Assembly: GCA_018303515.1 (NCBI GenBank)
Contig: JAGVXZ010000024.1
Span: 1 to 20,610 of the forward strand
Direction of reading: 5' to 3'
DNA from: Candidatus Woesearchaeota archaeon
GTDB taxonomy: Archaea > Nanobdellota > Nanobdellia > SCGC-AAA011-G17 > GW2011-AR18
DNA length: 20,610 bases
In this document: one piece after another, positions 6,500-13,687 of the stretch
Layout of the letters: each line of letters opens with the position of its first letter
Position numbering within the stretch: the first letter of the stretch is position 1
The notes under the pieces: model-generated
What the model saw: the letters and a program-made list of their open reading frames with translations, nothing else
What the model was told of the DNA's origin: nothing
Databases searched by the model: none
Program-made: the position numbers and the translations under genes

Positions 6500-7924
6500 A
6501 TGAAATTCATAAACAGACATAAAGAAATGCAAACACTGAAAGAATACTACAAGCTGTCCCAAAAGCAGCTAATGACTGTTGCCATTTCCGGGCTGAGAAG
6601 GGTAGGTAAAACTACGCTAGTAAAAGAGTTCATCAAGAACAAGAAAGCACTATATTTCTTTGTCTACGATTCTAAAACCTCCACAGAACTTCTCCGAGAA
6701 TTTACAGAAGAACTGCATAACCATAAAATCATAACTGAATTGGAAACTGTTGCTTCCTGGAAAGTATTTTTTGACCTTCTCTTTCAACGTTGTAAGAACT
6801 ACGTTATTGTTTTTGATGAATTTCAGAACTTTTATAGTGTGGATAAAAGCGTTTTCTCCATCTTGCAGAGAGTTTGCGATGAAAATAAGTCCACCCCCAT
6901 AAACCTCATTATTTTAGGGTCACTTATTGGATTATTTAAGAACATTTTTGAAGATAAAAAAGAACCCCTCTATGGAAGAATTGCTGGTAAATTGCATCTC
7001 CACCCATTTACACTGCATTATAGTTTAGAAACGCTAAAACTTCTGAAATATACAGAAATAGAAGAAATGTTGAGAATGTATGGGATTTTAGGTGGTTTTC
7101 CTAAATATTATGCTACGGTAGAACAGTTTGATCTCCAGAATAAGAATTATCTGGATGTCATTCAATATCTGTTTATTCAGGAAAATGCACCCTTAGAAGC
7201 AGAAGTTACAACAATTCTTAAACAAGAGTTTGGCAATCGAAGTTCTCTCTATTACTCAATTCTTTACGCTATTGCTATCGGAAAAACAAAATTAAACGAA
7301 ATTGCCAGTGCCGTCCACATGAAAGAGAGCTCTATTACTAGACATCTATTGGAACTGGAAAATAAGTTTAATCTCATAAAAACTTTACGACCTATTGACA
7401 ATAAAAAAAATACTCGATACTATCTTAGCCATCCTTTGATAGCTTTCTGGTTTACCTTTGTCTATGATAAATTTTCTCATTATTCACTAAAAGATACAAA
7501 ACAAATAATGGGTAATATCAAAGAACAATTTAATACTTTTTTTGGCTGGCGATTTGAAGAGATTTGCCAGGATTTCCTAACAGAATTAAATGAAAAACAA
7601 AAGCTCAATTTTCAACTAGAATATTTAAGTAAATGGTGGGGGACAACAAGAGTAAATAATGAAAGACAAGAAGTGGAAATTGATCTTATCGGTTTAAATC
7701 AAAAGCAACGGAAAGTTTTCTTTACAGAATGTAAATGGAAAGAAAATGTTAATCCATCTGAGATTCTCCGAGAACTAAAAGAAAAGAGTAAGCATGTTCA
7801 ATGGCGACTAAATGAGAGAGAGGAGTATTTCTGCCTTATTGCTAAATCTTTCACAAAAAAAATAGAAGAAAAGAATGTTCTGCTCTTTGATCTCCAAGAC
7901 TTACAAAAAGTAATGATCCCATGA
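6500..7924 (+). CDS. Archaeal ATPase (ATPase_2 family) with C-terminal DUF234 / PD-(D/E)XK-like domain
   Basis: 474 aa. The N-terminal STAND/AAA-type domain has Walker A GLRRVGKTT (31-39), Walker B YVIVFDEFQNF (101-111), a sensor strand LIILGS (136-141) and a GR motif in PLYGRIAGKL (156-165). A winged-helix-like segment follows at about 247-310 (IASAVHMKESSITRHLLELE). The C-terminal DUF234 part contains EVEIDLIG (391-398) and FFTECKW (407-413), that is, D395 and E410-x-K412, spaced like a PD-(D/E)XK nuclease core. Such genes are common, mobile and multicopy in archaea, and their biochemical role is not established. It stands alone between 244-bp direct repeats with a private operator-like element. 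Its base use, especially in the first 150 codons, is visibly less A+T-biased than that of its neighbours, which supports transfer. The length is normal and the frame intact. Confidence 0.9.
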   Translation: MKFINRHKEMQTLKEYYKLSQKQLMTVAISGLRRVGKTTLVKEFIKNKKALYFFVYDSKTSTELLREFTEELHNHKIITELETVASWKVFFDLLFQRCKNYVIVFDEFQNFYSVDKSVFSILQRVCDENKSTPINLIILGSLIGLFKNIFEDKKEPLYGRIAGKLHLHPFTLHYSLETLKLLKYTEIEEMLRMYGILGGFPKYYATVEQFDLQNKNYLDVIQYLFIQENAPLEAEVTTILKQEFGNRSSLYYSILYAIAIGKTKLNEIASAVHMKESSITRHLLELENKFNLIKTLRPIDNKKNTRYYLSHPLIAFWFTFVYDKFSHYSLKDTKQIMGNIKEQFNTFFGWRFEEICQDFLTELNEKQKLNFQLEYLSKWWGTTRVNNERQEVEIDLIGLNQKQRKVFFTECKWKENVNPSEILRELKEKSKHVQWRLNEREEYFCLIAKSFTKKIEEKNVLLFDLQDLQKVMIP

Positions 7925-8037
7925 TAATAAAAATTGACCTCAAAAATAAGAAAATAACTCTATGAATTAGACAGAGATTAATTAAGGATATAAATAATGC
8001 ATACAATTATTGGTTAAAATCTGTTCTTCCCCTAAGC
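7921..8037 (+). pseudogene. Possible relic reading frame after the ATPase
   Basis: An ATG at 7921 overlaps the ATPase stop (ATGA). It reads MIIKIDLKNKKITL, then TGA (7963-7965), then continues in the same frame as IRQRLIKDINNAYNYWLKSV into the distal methyltransferase fragment. The residue mix looks protein-like, and the ATGA overlap mimics operon coupling. This may be the decayed start of a second gene of the insert. The stretch is too short to identify, and chance is possible. Confidence 0.25.
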
Positions 8038-8281
8038 TTTCTAATTTCTCAAAACCAATTGATACGGTAATAATGAATCCCCCTTTCGGAGTAAGAAATT
8101 GAAAAGCAGATTAAATCTTTTTAGAAACTGCAATGAAATATGCAAAATCTATTTATTCTATCCACAAAATTGAATCTAAAGGTTTTATAAATAAATTATG
8201 TAAAGAAAACAATTTCAAAGTTGAAACAATTAAAGAATTTAAAATCTTATTAAAGAAAACTCAAAAATTCCATAAAAAAGA
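8038..8281 (+). repeat. 244-bp direct repeat, distal copy
   Basis: This is the copy of 6027-6270 lying 2011 bp downstream, colinear without gaps. The mismatches are mostly at silent codon positions, plus two nonsense changes (CGA to TGA, AAA to TAA) and two missense changes (Ser to Ala, Asp to Gly). The last hundred or so bases are identical between copies. Confidence 0.95.
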
Positions 8282-8339
8282 ATCAATACAAATAGAAAAA
8301 ATATTTGTGCTCATTTTCAGTTTCCTTCAAAAATGGGTT

Positions 8340-8360
8340 TTTAGTGCAAAAAACACTAAA
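8340..8360 (+). terminator. Small hairpin, TTTAGTG-N7-CACTAAA
   Basis: A perfect 7-bp inverted repeat with a 7-nt loop (8340-8346 and 8354-8360) is followed by T-rich DNA (ATTATTTACTTTTAG). It lies inside the relic tail, before the promoter of the 8461 gene, and could end read-through transcription. Archaeal termination relies mainly on T-runs, so this is weak. Confidence 0.25.
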
Positions 8361-8428
8361 CAAATTATTTACTTTTAGCTTTCAAGGTCTAAGAATACAA
8401 AAGTGTTCTACAGAGTACTTGAAAAAAG

Positions 8429-8436
8429 TTTAAATA
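8429..8436 (+). promoter_or_regulatory. TATA box (TTTAAATA) for the giant surface protein gene
   Basis: TTTAAATA preceded by GAAAAAAG lies about 28 nt (centre to ATG) before 8461. Apart from the hairpin, no other regulatory feature is visible between the relic and this gene. Confidence 0.6.
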
Positions 8437-8460
8437 GTATAAAATTTAGTTTTTCTTTCA

Positions 8461-11400
8461 ATGTTTAAAAAGAAAAGAGATTTATTTATATTTATTGCAG
8501 TTATCGTTTTGGTAGCAATTGCAATCTTTACACCTTCGGAAGACTTCATAACAGGTTCTGCTACAACTAATTTAGATACAATTGGAAATCAGATTACAGG
8601 TAATGCACCTCTTCTTCAGATAAGTAATCTCCCCGTTGCAGATTCAGATATAAACAACCCGGAAAACATTGTTGTTCATTACAATTTTCTTTCAGGTGAT
8701 GATGAGATTTTAACAGATTCTTCTGAAAATGGTAATGATGGATCTATTGAAGGTAGGGGTACTGTGAATTTTGTTGAGGGGAAATTTGGAAATGCTTTAC
8801 AAATAACATCAAACAATTACATTAATCTTCCTGATTCAGTTACACCCACGTTTGATCCTGAAAAAAAATGGTCAGTTTCAATTTGGTTTAGTCCATCAGT
8901 AATGACAACAGGAAGTGATTGGAACTGGATTTTCATGAAACCAATGGAACTTTTTCTTCGTGCAAGGGAACCCTATTATCAATTTGCCCTTACTCTTAAC
9001 TCCCAAAGAAAGCTTGATTCTTTTATATGGGATAAAACTTCTTATTCGGTAATCAGCCAAATTTCCGGTTCTCCAAATCAAGTTTTATTAAATGAATGGT
9101 ATCATGCTGTAGTTACATATGATTTAGAAGTTGGTGAACAAATCTTGTATTTAGATGGGCAATTAATTGGAAGAAAAAATATTCCTAAAGAAAAATATAA
9201 GAATCATAATTCTAAATTTACATTAGGTTTTGATCCTTATCCATCACCTCTTTCTGGAAAGGGAATATTTAATGGTCGTTTAGATGAATTTACCATTTAT
9301 AATAAAGCACTTTCAGCAGAAGAAGTGAGTGAACTTCATATTAATGGAAATTCTCTTAAGGATAATGGTGTAAGAGCCCCTCCAAAACCACCAGCACCAA
9401 ATGAGGGAATTGTAGCACACTATAACTTTGGAGAAATCCAGGATACAAATTTATTAGATTCTACAGACGATAATCACGATGCATCAATAGAAGGCCAAGG
9501 TACACCAAACCTAATCGAAGGAAAATTTGGTGCAGCTTTACAAATAACCTCAAACAATTACATTAATCTTCCTGTTTCAGTTACACCTACGTTTGATTCT
9601 GGAAAAAAATGGTCAACATCAATTTGGTTTAATCCTTCTGAATTCCCATCTCGTGGAAACTGGGATGGAATTATCTTTAAACCATTCACATCTTATACTG
9701 ATCCATATTACCAATTTGCATTAAGACTTCAACCAACCGGAATGCTAGAAGCAATTGTATGGGATAAACAAAGCCATCAAGAAAATGGAATGGGATTAGT
9801 TTCAAGTCCAGTACTAACATTAAATGAATGGCATCATGCTGTTGCAACTTTCGATTTGGTTAGAGGAAAAATAAAACTTTATATTGATAACATCTTTATT
9901 GGTGAAATAGATGTAGATGTCAGTAGATATACAAATCATGAATCTAAACTTACAATGGGTTATGATCTTAAAGTAAATCATGGTGTTTTTGATGGTCTTT
10001 TAGATGAATTTACAGTTTATGATAAACTTCTTTCAGAAGAAGAAGTAAATGAATTATTTTTAAATGGAAATGAATTTCAAGATGACGGCTCTGGTCTTCC
10101 GCATGTTGATCCAGAAAAAGTAATTGACTATGATTTTGAAAACGCTGCTGATGGTACAATTCCTGATGAAAGTGGAAATGAAAATAATGGTGAATATAAT
10201 GGTCCTATAATAACTGATGGTGTTAAGAATCGAGGAATACAATTTGATGGCACTAACTTTGCAACTACAGAACACGATGAAACATTAGAGATGCAACAAA
10301 TTTCAGTTTCTTTATGGACTAAAAATTTAGAAGAACCAGAAAATGGTCACGCGATTTTATTAAAATCCTCAAATAACTACTGGCAGGATGGTTTTGGTAT
10401 GTTTTATGCTCTAGATAAAGTTTACTTTTATGTCTCAACTTGGAGTCATCATATGGTTTCTTCAGATATAACCCCTACACTTTGGAATCACATTGTTGGA
10501 ACTTATGATGGCGAAACAATTAAAATTTATGTTAACGGAGTATTAGGTGAAGAAAGAGAGTACAATAATGGAATCATTCAAACAAATAATGAAATGGAAA
10601 TTGGAAGAGGTTATGGTGAAGGAACTAATATTAATGGTTTAGTGGACGAAGTTAAAATTTATAATAAAGCACTTTCACAAGATGAAATTACTTCTTTATT
10701 TGAAGATATTGAATTTACTGAAGAAGAACTTGCTGCTAGAGAAAGAGAAACAAAAAGAATAAATTGTAATAGAATGTTTTCTGATATTGAAGTAAAAAGT
10801 TCATTAAATGTTGATGTGACTACAGATTTCAATACTTGGTTTAATGAATGTTCTGAATTTGTAGAAGAATCATGTCAAACTCCAATAATGGGTGCATTAG
10901 GCACATGTAAAAATGATTTAACAAGTTCCTGTATGAGTGATTTTATTTTAGATAATTTAAATTCTGCACCATGTTTCAATGAATTCTTTGTTGAAACATT
11001 ATGTGATGATAGACAAGATAATGATCACAATGAATTTACAGATTGTATGGACAATAAATGTATTCCAACTCCTATTTGTAATGTACCTTGTGTTACAGAC
11101 AATGATTGTGGTGATGATAAAGTTTGTATGTTGGGAATGTGTAGACCATCTGATTTTGATCCTCTAGGTGTTTGTGCTGTTGAACATTCAAAAATTTTAA
11201 CTGATTATGCAGGTGGTACTGAAATTGGATTAAGATTTTCATTATTTGCAGATTATTGTACGAATTGGATTTCAACCAAACCTGAATGTGGTACTTTAGC
11301 ACAAAATTTATTGGATTCATGTGAAGATGATACTACAAATCCATGTTATCAAAATTATCTTTATGCAAACCCACAAAATGCAGATTGTTTTAGCGGTTTA

Positions 11401-13674
11401 TTTGGTGCATGTGAGAATGATAATGAATGTTCTGGAGGAAAAACATGTAGCGAATCATTAAAATTATGTGTTGAATGTGAATCTAACATTGAATGTGAGA
11501 ATAATTTTATTTGCAACTCAAATTATGTTTGTGAAGCACCTTGTTATTCTAGTAATGAGTGTAGTGAAGGTAAAATTTGTAACTACGATACTCAACAATG
11601 TATAGCCCCTATGGAAACAGAAATATGTACAGATGGATGGGACAATGATAATAATGGATTTGTAGATTGTAATGATGAAGCATGTTTGAATGATCCAGCT
11701 TGTATTCGTCCAGTTGAATCTTGTACTAACGGAATAGATGATGATGGAGATAATTTGATAGATTGTATGGATACAGGTGATTGTTTGAATGATCCAGCTT
11801 GTAGCAATGCACCAGCAAATGTATGTGCATTCCCATGTGTAGATAGTGCAGAACAATGTAGTGGTACAATGAGGAATGATTTAGTCTGTGCGGATAGAAA
11901 TCAAATTTGTTGTCAACCACAATTACAAATTGGTGGTTGTACTCCTGGAACAGAAAATTGTAGTTGTACAGTAGATAATTCTTGTAGTGAAGATTTAGTG
12001 TGTCAAGATAATTTATGTATTCAAGTTGGGAGTTGTAATTCTATTATTGATTGTCTTCATGGAGAAGAATGTGTAAATAATGTTTGTAGTCCTGTAGATC
12101 ACGAGTGTGATGCTGATGGTGATTGTGGAGCAAATGAAGTGTGTAACCTTGAAAGTTTTACTTGTCAACCAAATCCGGATGATAACTCATGTAATGCTGA
12201 TGGTGATTGTGGAGAAAACGAAATATGTAATACCGATAATATTTGTGAAAGATTACCAGGTTGTTCAGAGGATAGTCATTGTGGAGCTGGAGAAATTTGT
12301 GATAATAATTTATGCATAATTACAACAGATTGTACTACAGATGAAGAATGTAGTTTACCTCAACTCTGTAATACAATTAATAATATTTGCGTTACTCCTG
12401 AATGTGTAACTAATGAAGATTGTGAAGCAAATCAACAATGTAATGACGATCACACTTGCGGAATTAGATTATTCCAACAAAATGAAGAATGTACAGACAC
12501 AGATGATGGTATGTTTTATGAAGTAAAAGGTGAAACTACCGGTAGAGCAAATTCAAGAGCAGATGTTCTGACATACCATGATCAATGTATTAGTGACAAG
12601 ATTCTGAACGAATTCTTCTGTGATCCTGATAGAAACTTACAATATGTTGCATGGGAACGATATGCTTGTAAAAATCTTACTGATGATGATGGAAACACAA
12701 AAAGATGTTTAGAAGATGAAAATAATCTTGCATCCTGTGTATCTAAGAATTTCTGTTACAAAACTGATGATTGTAGTGGAATTGGAGAAGAATGTATTGA
12801 TAATACCTGTACTGAAATTGAGGAAAGAATTCCCTGTAATGCAGACTGGGATTGTAGAGGTGCTAATGAATGTATTGATAATTTTTGTAGTCCAGCAACA
12901 TATTGTAGTTCAGATGCAGAGTGTGTTGCACCCAAAACTTGTAATATAGAAAGGATGAAATGTGTAATAGCTCCAACCCCTTGTGCTGTTGATAACGATT
13001 GCCCTGAAGAAAACGAAGTCTGTAAAGATTTCCTTTGTGAAGAGAATGCTGAAAGAGGTGATGGTGAAGACTGTAAAGTGAATGCTAATTGTGCAGCAGA
13101 AGTACCTCTATGTAAGGAAGGATTATGTAGTACTGTTGAATGTAATGATGAAACTCCTTGCCCTGATGATAAAACATGTACTAACAGTCAATGTGTAAGC
13201 TCAGAAGGAGGAGGAGCAGGTGGTGGAAATGGTAGAAGAGGTGATTATAAATCATGTGAGGATTTAGGTGGAATTTATTGTAGCACAGAGTGTGGCGAAG
13301 GTGACATCGAAAGTGAAACAACAGATAACTGGTATAATGGATTTAGAGAAGGTGGAAACTGCTGTCTTCCAATGGGAGAAGGTGAGTCTAAAAATGCAGT
13401 TTGCAAATCTAAAATATTTGATCCTTCTACTGGAACTATTGAAGAAAGATACGTTACAGATTGTTTTGATCCGGATGGTGATGGTTTTGGTGTAAGAAAA
13501 ATCTGGAGTGGTGGAGATAATAGAATACCTTTAGGTGAAGAAGAATGTACAACTATTCATAAAACTGATGTTTCATTCTTTAGTTTATTTAGTTTAGTTT
13601 CAAGTTTATTATTAATTTTAGGATTTTACATTAAGAAGAAAAAAATAACAACTTTTTTAAATACAAAAAAATAG
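8461..13674 (+). CDS. Giant surface protein A: three LamG-like domains, long Cys-rich repeat tract, C-terminal anchor
   Basis: 1737 aa. A basic start and one span (about 8-23) are followed by DFITG (30-32) and a second ITG (45-47). Three LamG/concanavalin-like domains lie at about 69-297, 315-537 and 553-749, each ending in a LDEFT/VDEVKIYNK-ALS motif; such domains usually bind glycans. Then come two 80-residue Cys modules (769-848, 905-984), about 17 C-x5-C-x5-C-x5-C-type repeats between 877 and 1578, three C-x-DG-x-DND Ca-binding-like repeats (848, 1056, 1088) and an inserted ECTDTDDG...TTGR module (about 1344-1426). A Gly-rich linker (1583-1590) leads to a C-terminal domain (1598-1702, shared with protein B), a membrane span and a Lys-rich tail. 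A large adhesin-like envelope protein is inferred. The tract implies dozens of disulfides. Confidence 0.88.
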   Translation: MFKKKRDLFIFIAVIVLVAIAIFTPSEDFITGSATTNLDTIGNQITGNAPLLQISNLPVADSDINNPENIVVHYNFLSGDDEILTDSSENGNDGSIEGRGTVNFVEGKFGNALQITSNNYINLPDSVTPTFDPEKKWSVSIWFSPSVMTTGSDWNWIFMKPMELFLRAREPYYQFALTLNSQRKLDSFIWDKTSYSVISQISGSPNQVLLNEWYHAVVTYDLEVGEQILYLDGQLIGRKNIPKEKYKNHNSKFTLGFDPYPSPLSGKGIFNGRLDEFTIYNKALSAEEVSELHINGNSLKDNGVRAPPKPPAPNEGIVAHYNFGEIQDTNLLDSTDDNHDASIEGQGTPNLIEGKFGAALQITSNNYINLPVSVTPTFDSGKKWSTSIWFNPSEFPSRGNWDGIIFKPFTSYTDPYYQFALRLQPTGMLEAIVWDKQSHQENGMGLVSSPVLTLNEWHHAVATFDLVRGKIKLYIDNIFIGEIDVDVSRYTNHESKLTMGYDLKVNHGVFDGLLDEFTVYDKLLSEEEVNELFLNGNEFQDDGSGLPHVDPEKVIDYDFENAADGTIPDESGNENNGEYNGPIITDGVKNRGIQFDGTNFATTEHDETLEMQQISVSLWTKNLEEPENGHAILLKSSNNYWQDGFGMFYALDKVYFYVSTWSHHMVSSDITPTLWNHIVGTYDGETIKIYVNGVLGEEREYNNGIIQTNNEMEIGRGYGEGTNINGLVDEVKIYNKALSQDEITSLFEDIEFTEEELAARERETKRINCNRMFSDIEVKSSLNVDVTTDFNTWFNECSEFVEESCQTPIMGALGTCKNDLTSSCMSDFILDNLNSAPCFNEFFVETLCDDRQDNDHNEFTDCMDNKCIPTPICNVPCVTDNDCGDDKVCMLGMCRPSDFDPLGVCAVEHSKILTDYAGGTEIGLRFSLFADYCTNWISTKPECGTLAQNLLDSCEDDTTNPCYQNYLYANPQNADCFSGLFGACENDNECSGGKTCSESLKLCVECESNIECENNFICNSNYVCEAPCYSSNECSEGKICNYDTQQCIAPMETEICTDGWDNDNNGFVDCNDEACLNDPACIRPVESCTNGIDDDGDNLIDCMDTGDCLNDPACSNAPANVCAFPCVDSAEQCSGTMRNDLVCADRNQICCQPQLQIGGCTPGTENCSCTVDNSCSEDLVCQDNLCIQVGSCNSIIDCLHGEECVNNVCSPVDHECDADGDCGANEVCNLESFTCQPNPDDNSCNADGDCGENEICNTDNICERLPGCSEDSHCGAGEICDNNLCIITTDCTTDEECSLPQLCNTINNICVTPECVTNEDCEANQQCNDDHTCGIRLFQQNEECTDTDDGMFYEVKGETTGRANSRADVLTYHDQCISDKILNEFFCDPDRNLQYVAWERYACKNLTDDDGNTKRCLEDENNLASCVSKNFCYKTDDCSGIGEECIDNTCTEIEERIPCNADWDCRGANECIDNFCSPATYCSSDAECVAPKTCNIERMKCVIAPTPCAVDNDCPEENEVCKDFLCEENAERGDGEDCKVNANCAAEVPLCKEGLCSTVECNDETPCPDDKTCTNSQCVSSEGGGAGGGNGRRGDYKSCEDLGGIYCSTECGEGDIESETTDNWYNGFREGGNCCLPMGEGESKNAVCKSKIFDPSTGTIEERYVTDCFDPDGDGFGVRKIWSGGDNRIPLGEEECTTIHKTDVSFFSLFSLVSSLLLILGFYIKKKKITTFLNTKK
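8782..8894 (+). repeat. Intragenic duplication, LamG 1 copy
   Basis: This 113-nt segment matches 9523-9635 exactly 741 bp downstream (247 codons) without gaps and with about 13 mismatches. It is the best-conserved part of a duplicated LamG domain, coding for the KFG-ALQITSNNYINLP stretch. Confidence 0.85.
9523..9635 (+). repeat. Intragenic duplication, LamG 2 copy
   Basis: This is the second copy of 8782-8894. Close nucleotide identity here, with looser similarity in the flanks, points to a domain duplication that is fairly recent or kept similar by gene conversion. Confidence 0.85.
11089..13200 (+). repeat. Cys-rich repeat tract inside protein A
   Basis: Codes for residues 877-1580. About 17 four-cysteine units of 18-20 residues are visible, for example CVTDNDCGDDKVCMLGMC, CNADGDCGENEICNTDNIC and CNDETPCPDDKTCTNSQC. 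At the DNA level, ATGCTGATGGTGATTGTGGAG occurs twice (near 12110 and 12194) and TTTGAATGATCCAGCTTGTA twice (near 11685 and 11785), so unit turnover is continuing. Confidence 0.85.
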
Positions 13675-13687
13675 AATGTCTTGAAAA

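Larger units (their letters stand above)
8038..8378 (+). pseudogene. Truncated METTL5-like methyltransferase fragment
   Basis: The distal repeat encodes the C-terminal 80 or so residues of the methyltransferase, including NPPFGVRN, without the SAM-binding half. Stops at about 8099-8101 (TGA) and 8111-8113 (TAA) break it. An open stretch from ATG 8133 to TAG 8376-8378 continues past the repeat with a different tail after HKKE, ending in QIIYF. Without motif I it cannot be an active enzyme. The unique tail may be the original gene end, displaced when the ATPase segment arrived. Confidence 0.8.

Noticed and set aside
6284..8037. Insertion sequence
   Set aside because: No transposase, no terminal inverted repeats at the ends, and the flanking duplication (244 bp) is far longer than a target-site duplication.
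8133..8378. Open frame of 81 codons as a separate gene
   Set aside because: It is the tail of the duplicated methyltransferase fragment, has no SAM-binding half, and begins at an internal Met of the intact gene.
10979..12949. Alternate-frame and antisense open frames across the Cys-rich tract of protein A
   Set aside because: Repetitive TGT/GAT codons keep other frames open by composition. None has a start context, promoter or recognisable protein.
11089..13200. CRISPR-like array
   Set aside because: The repeats are in-frame protein repeats with degenerate DNA and irregular length, without constant repeat-spacer structure.
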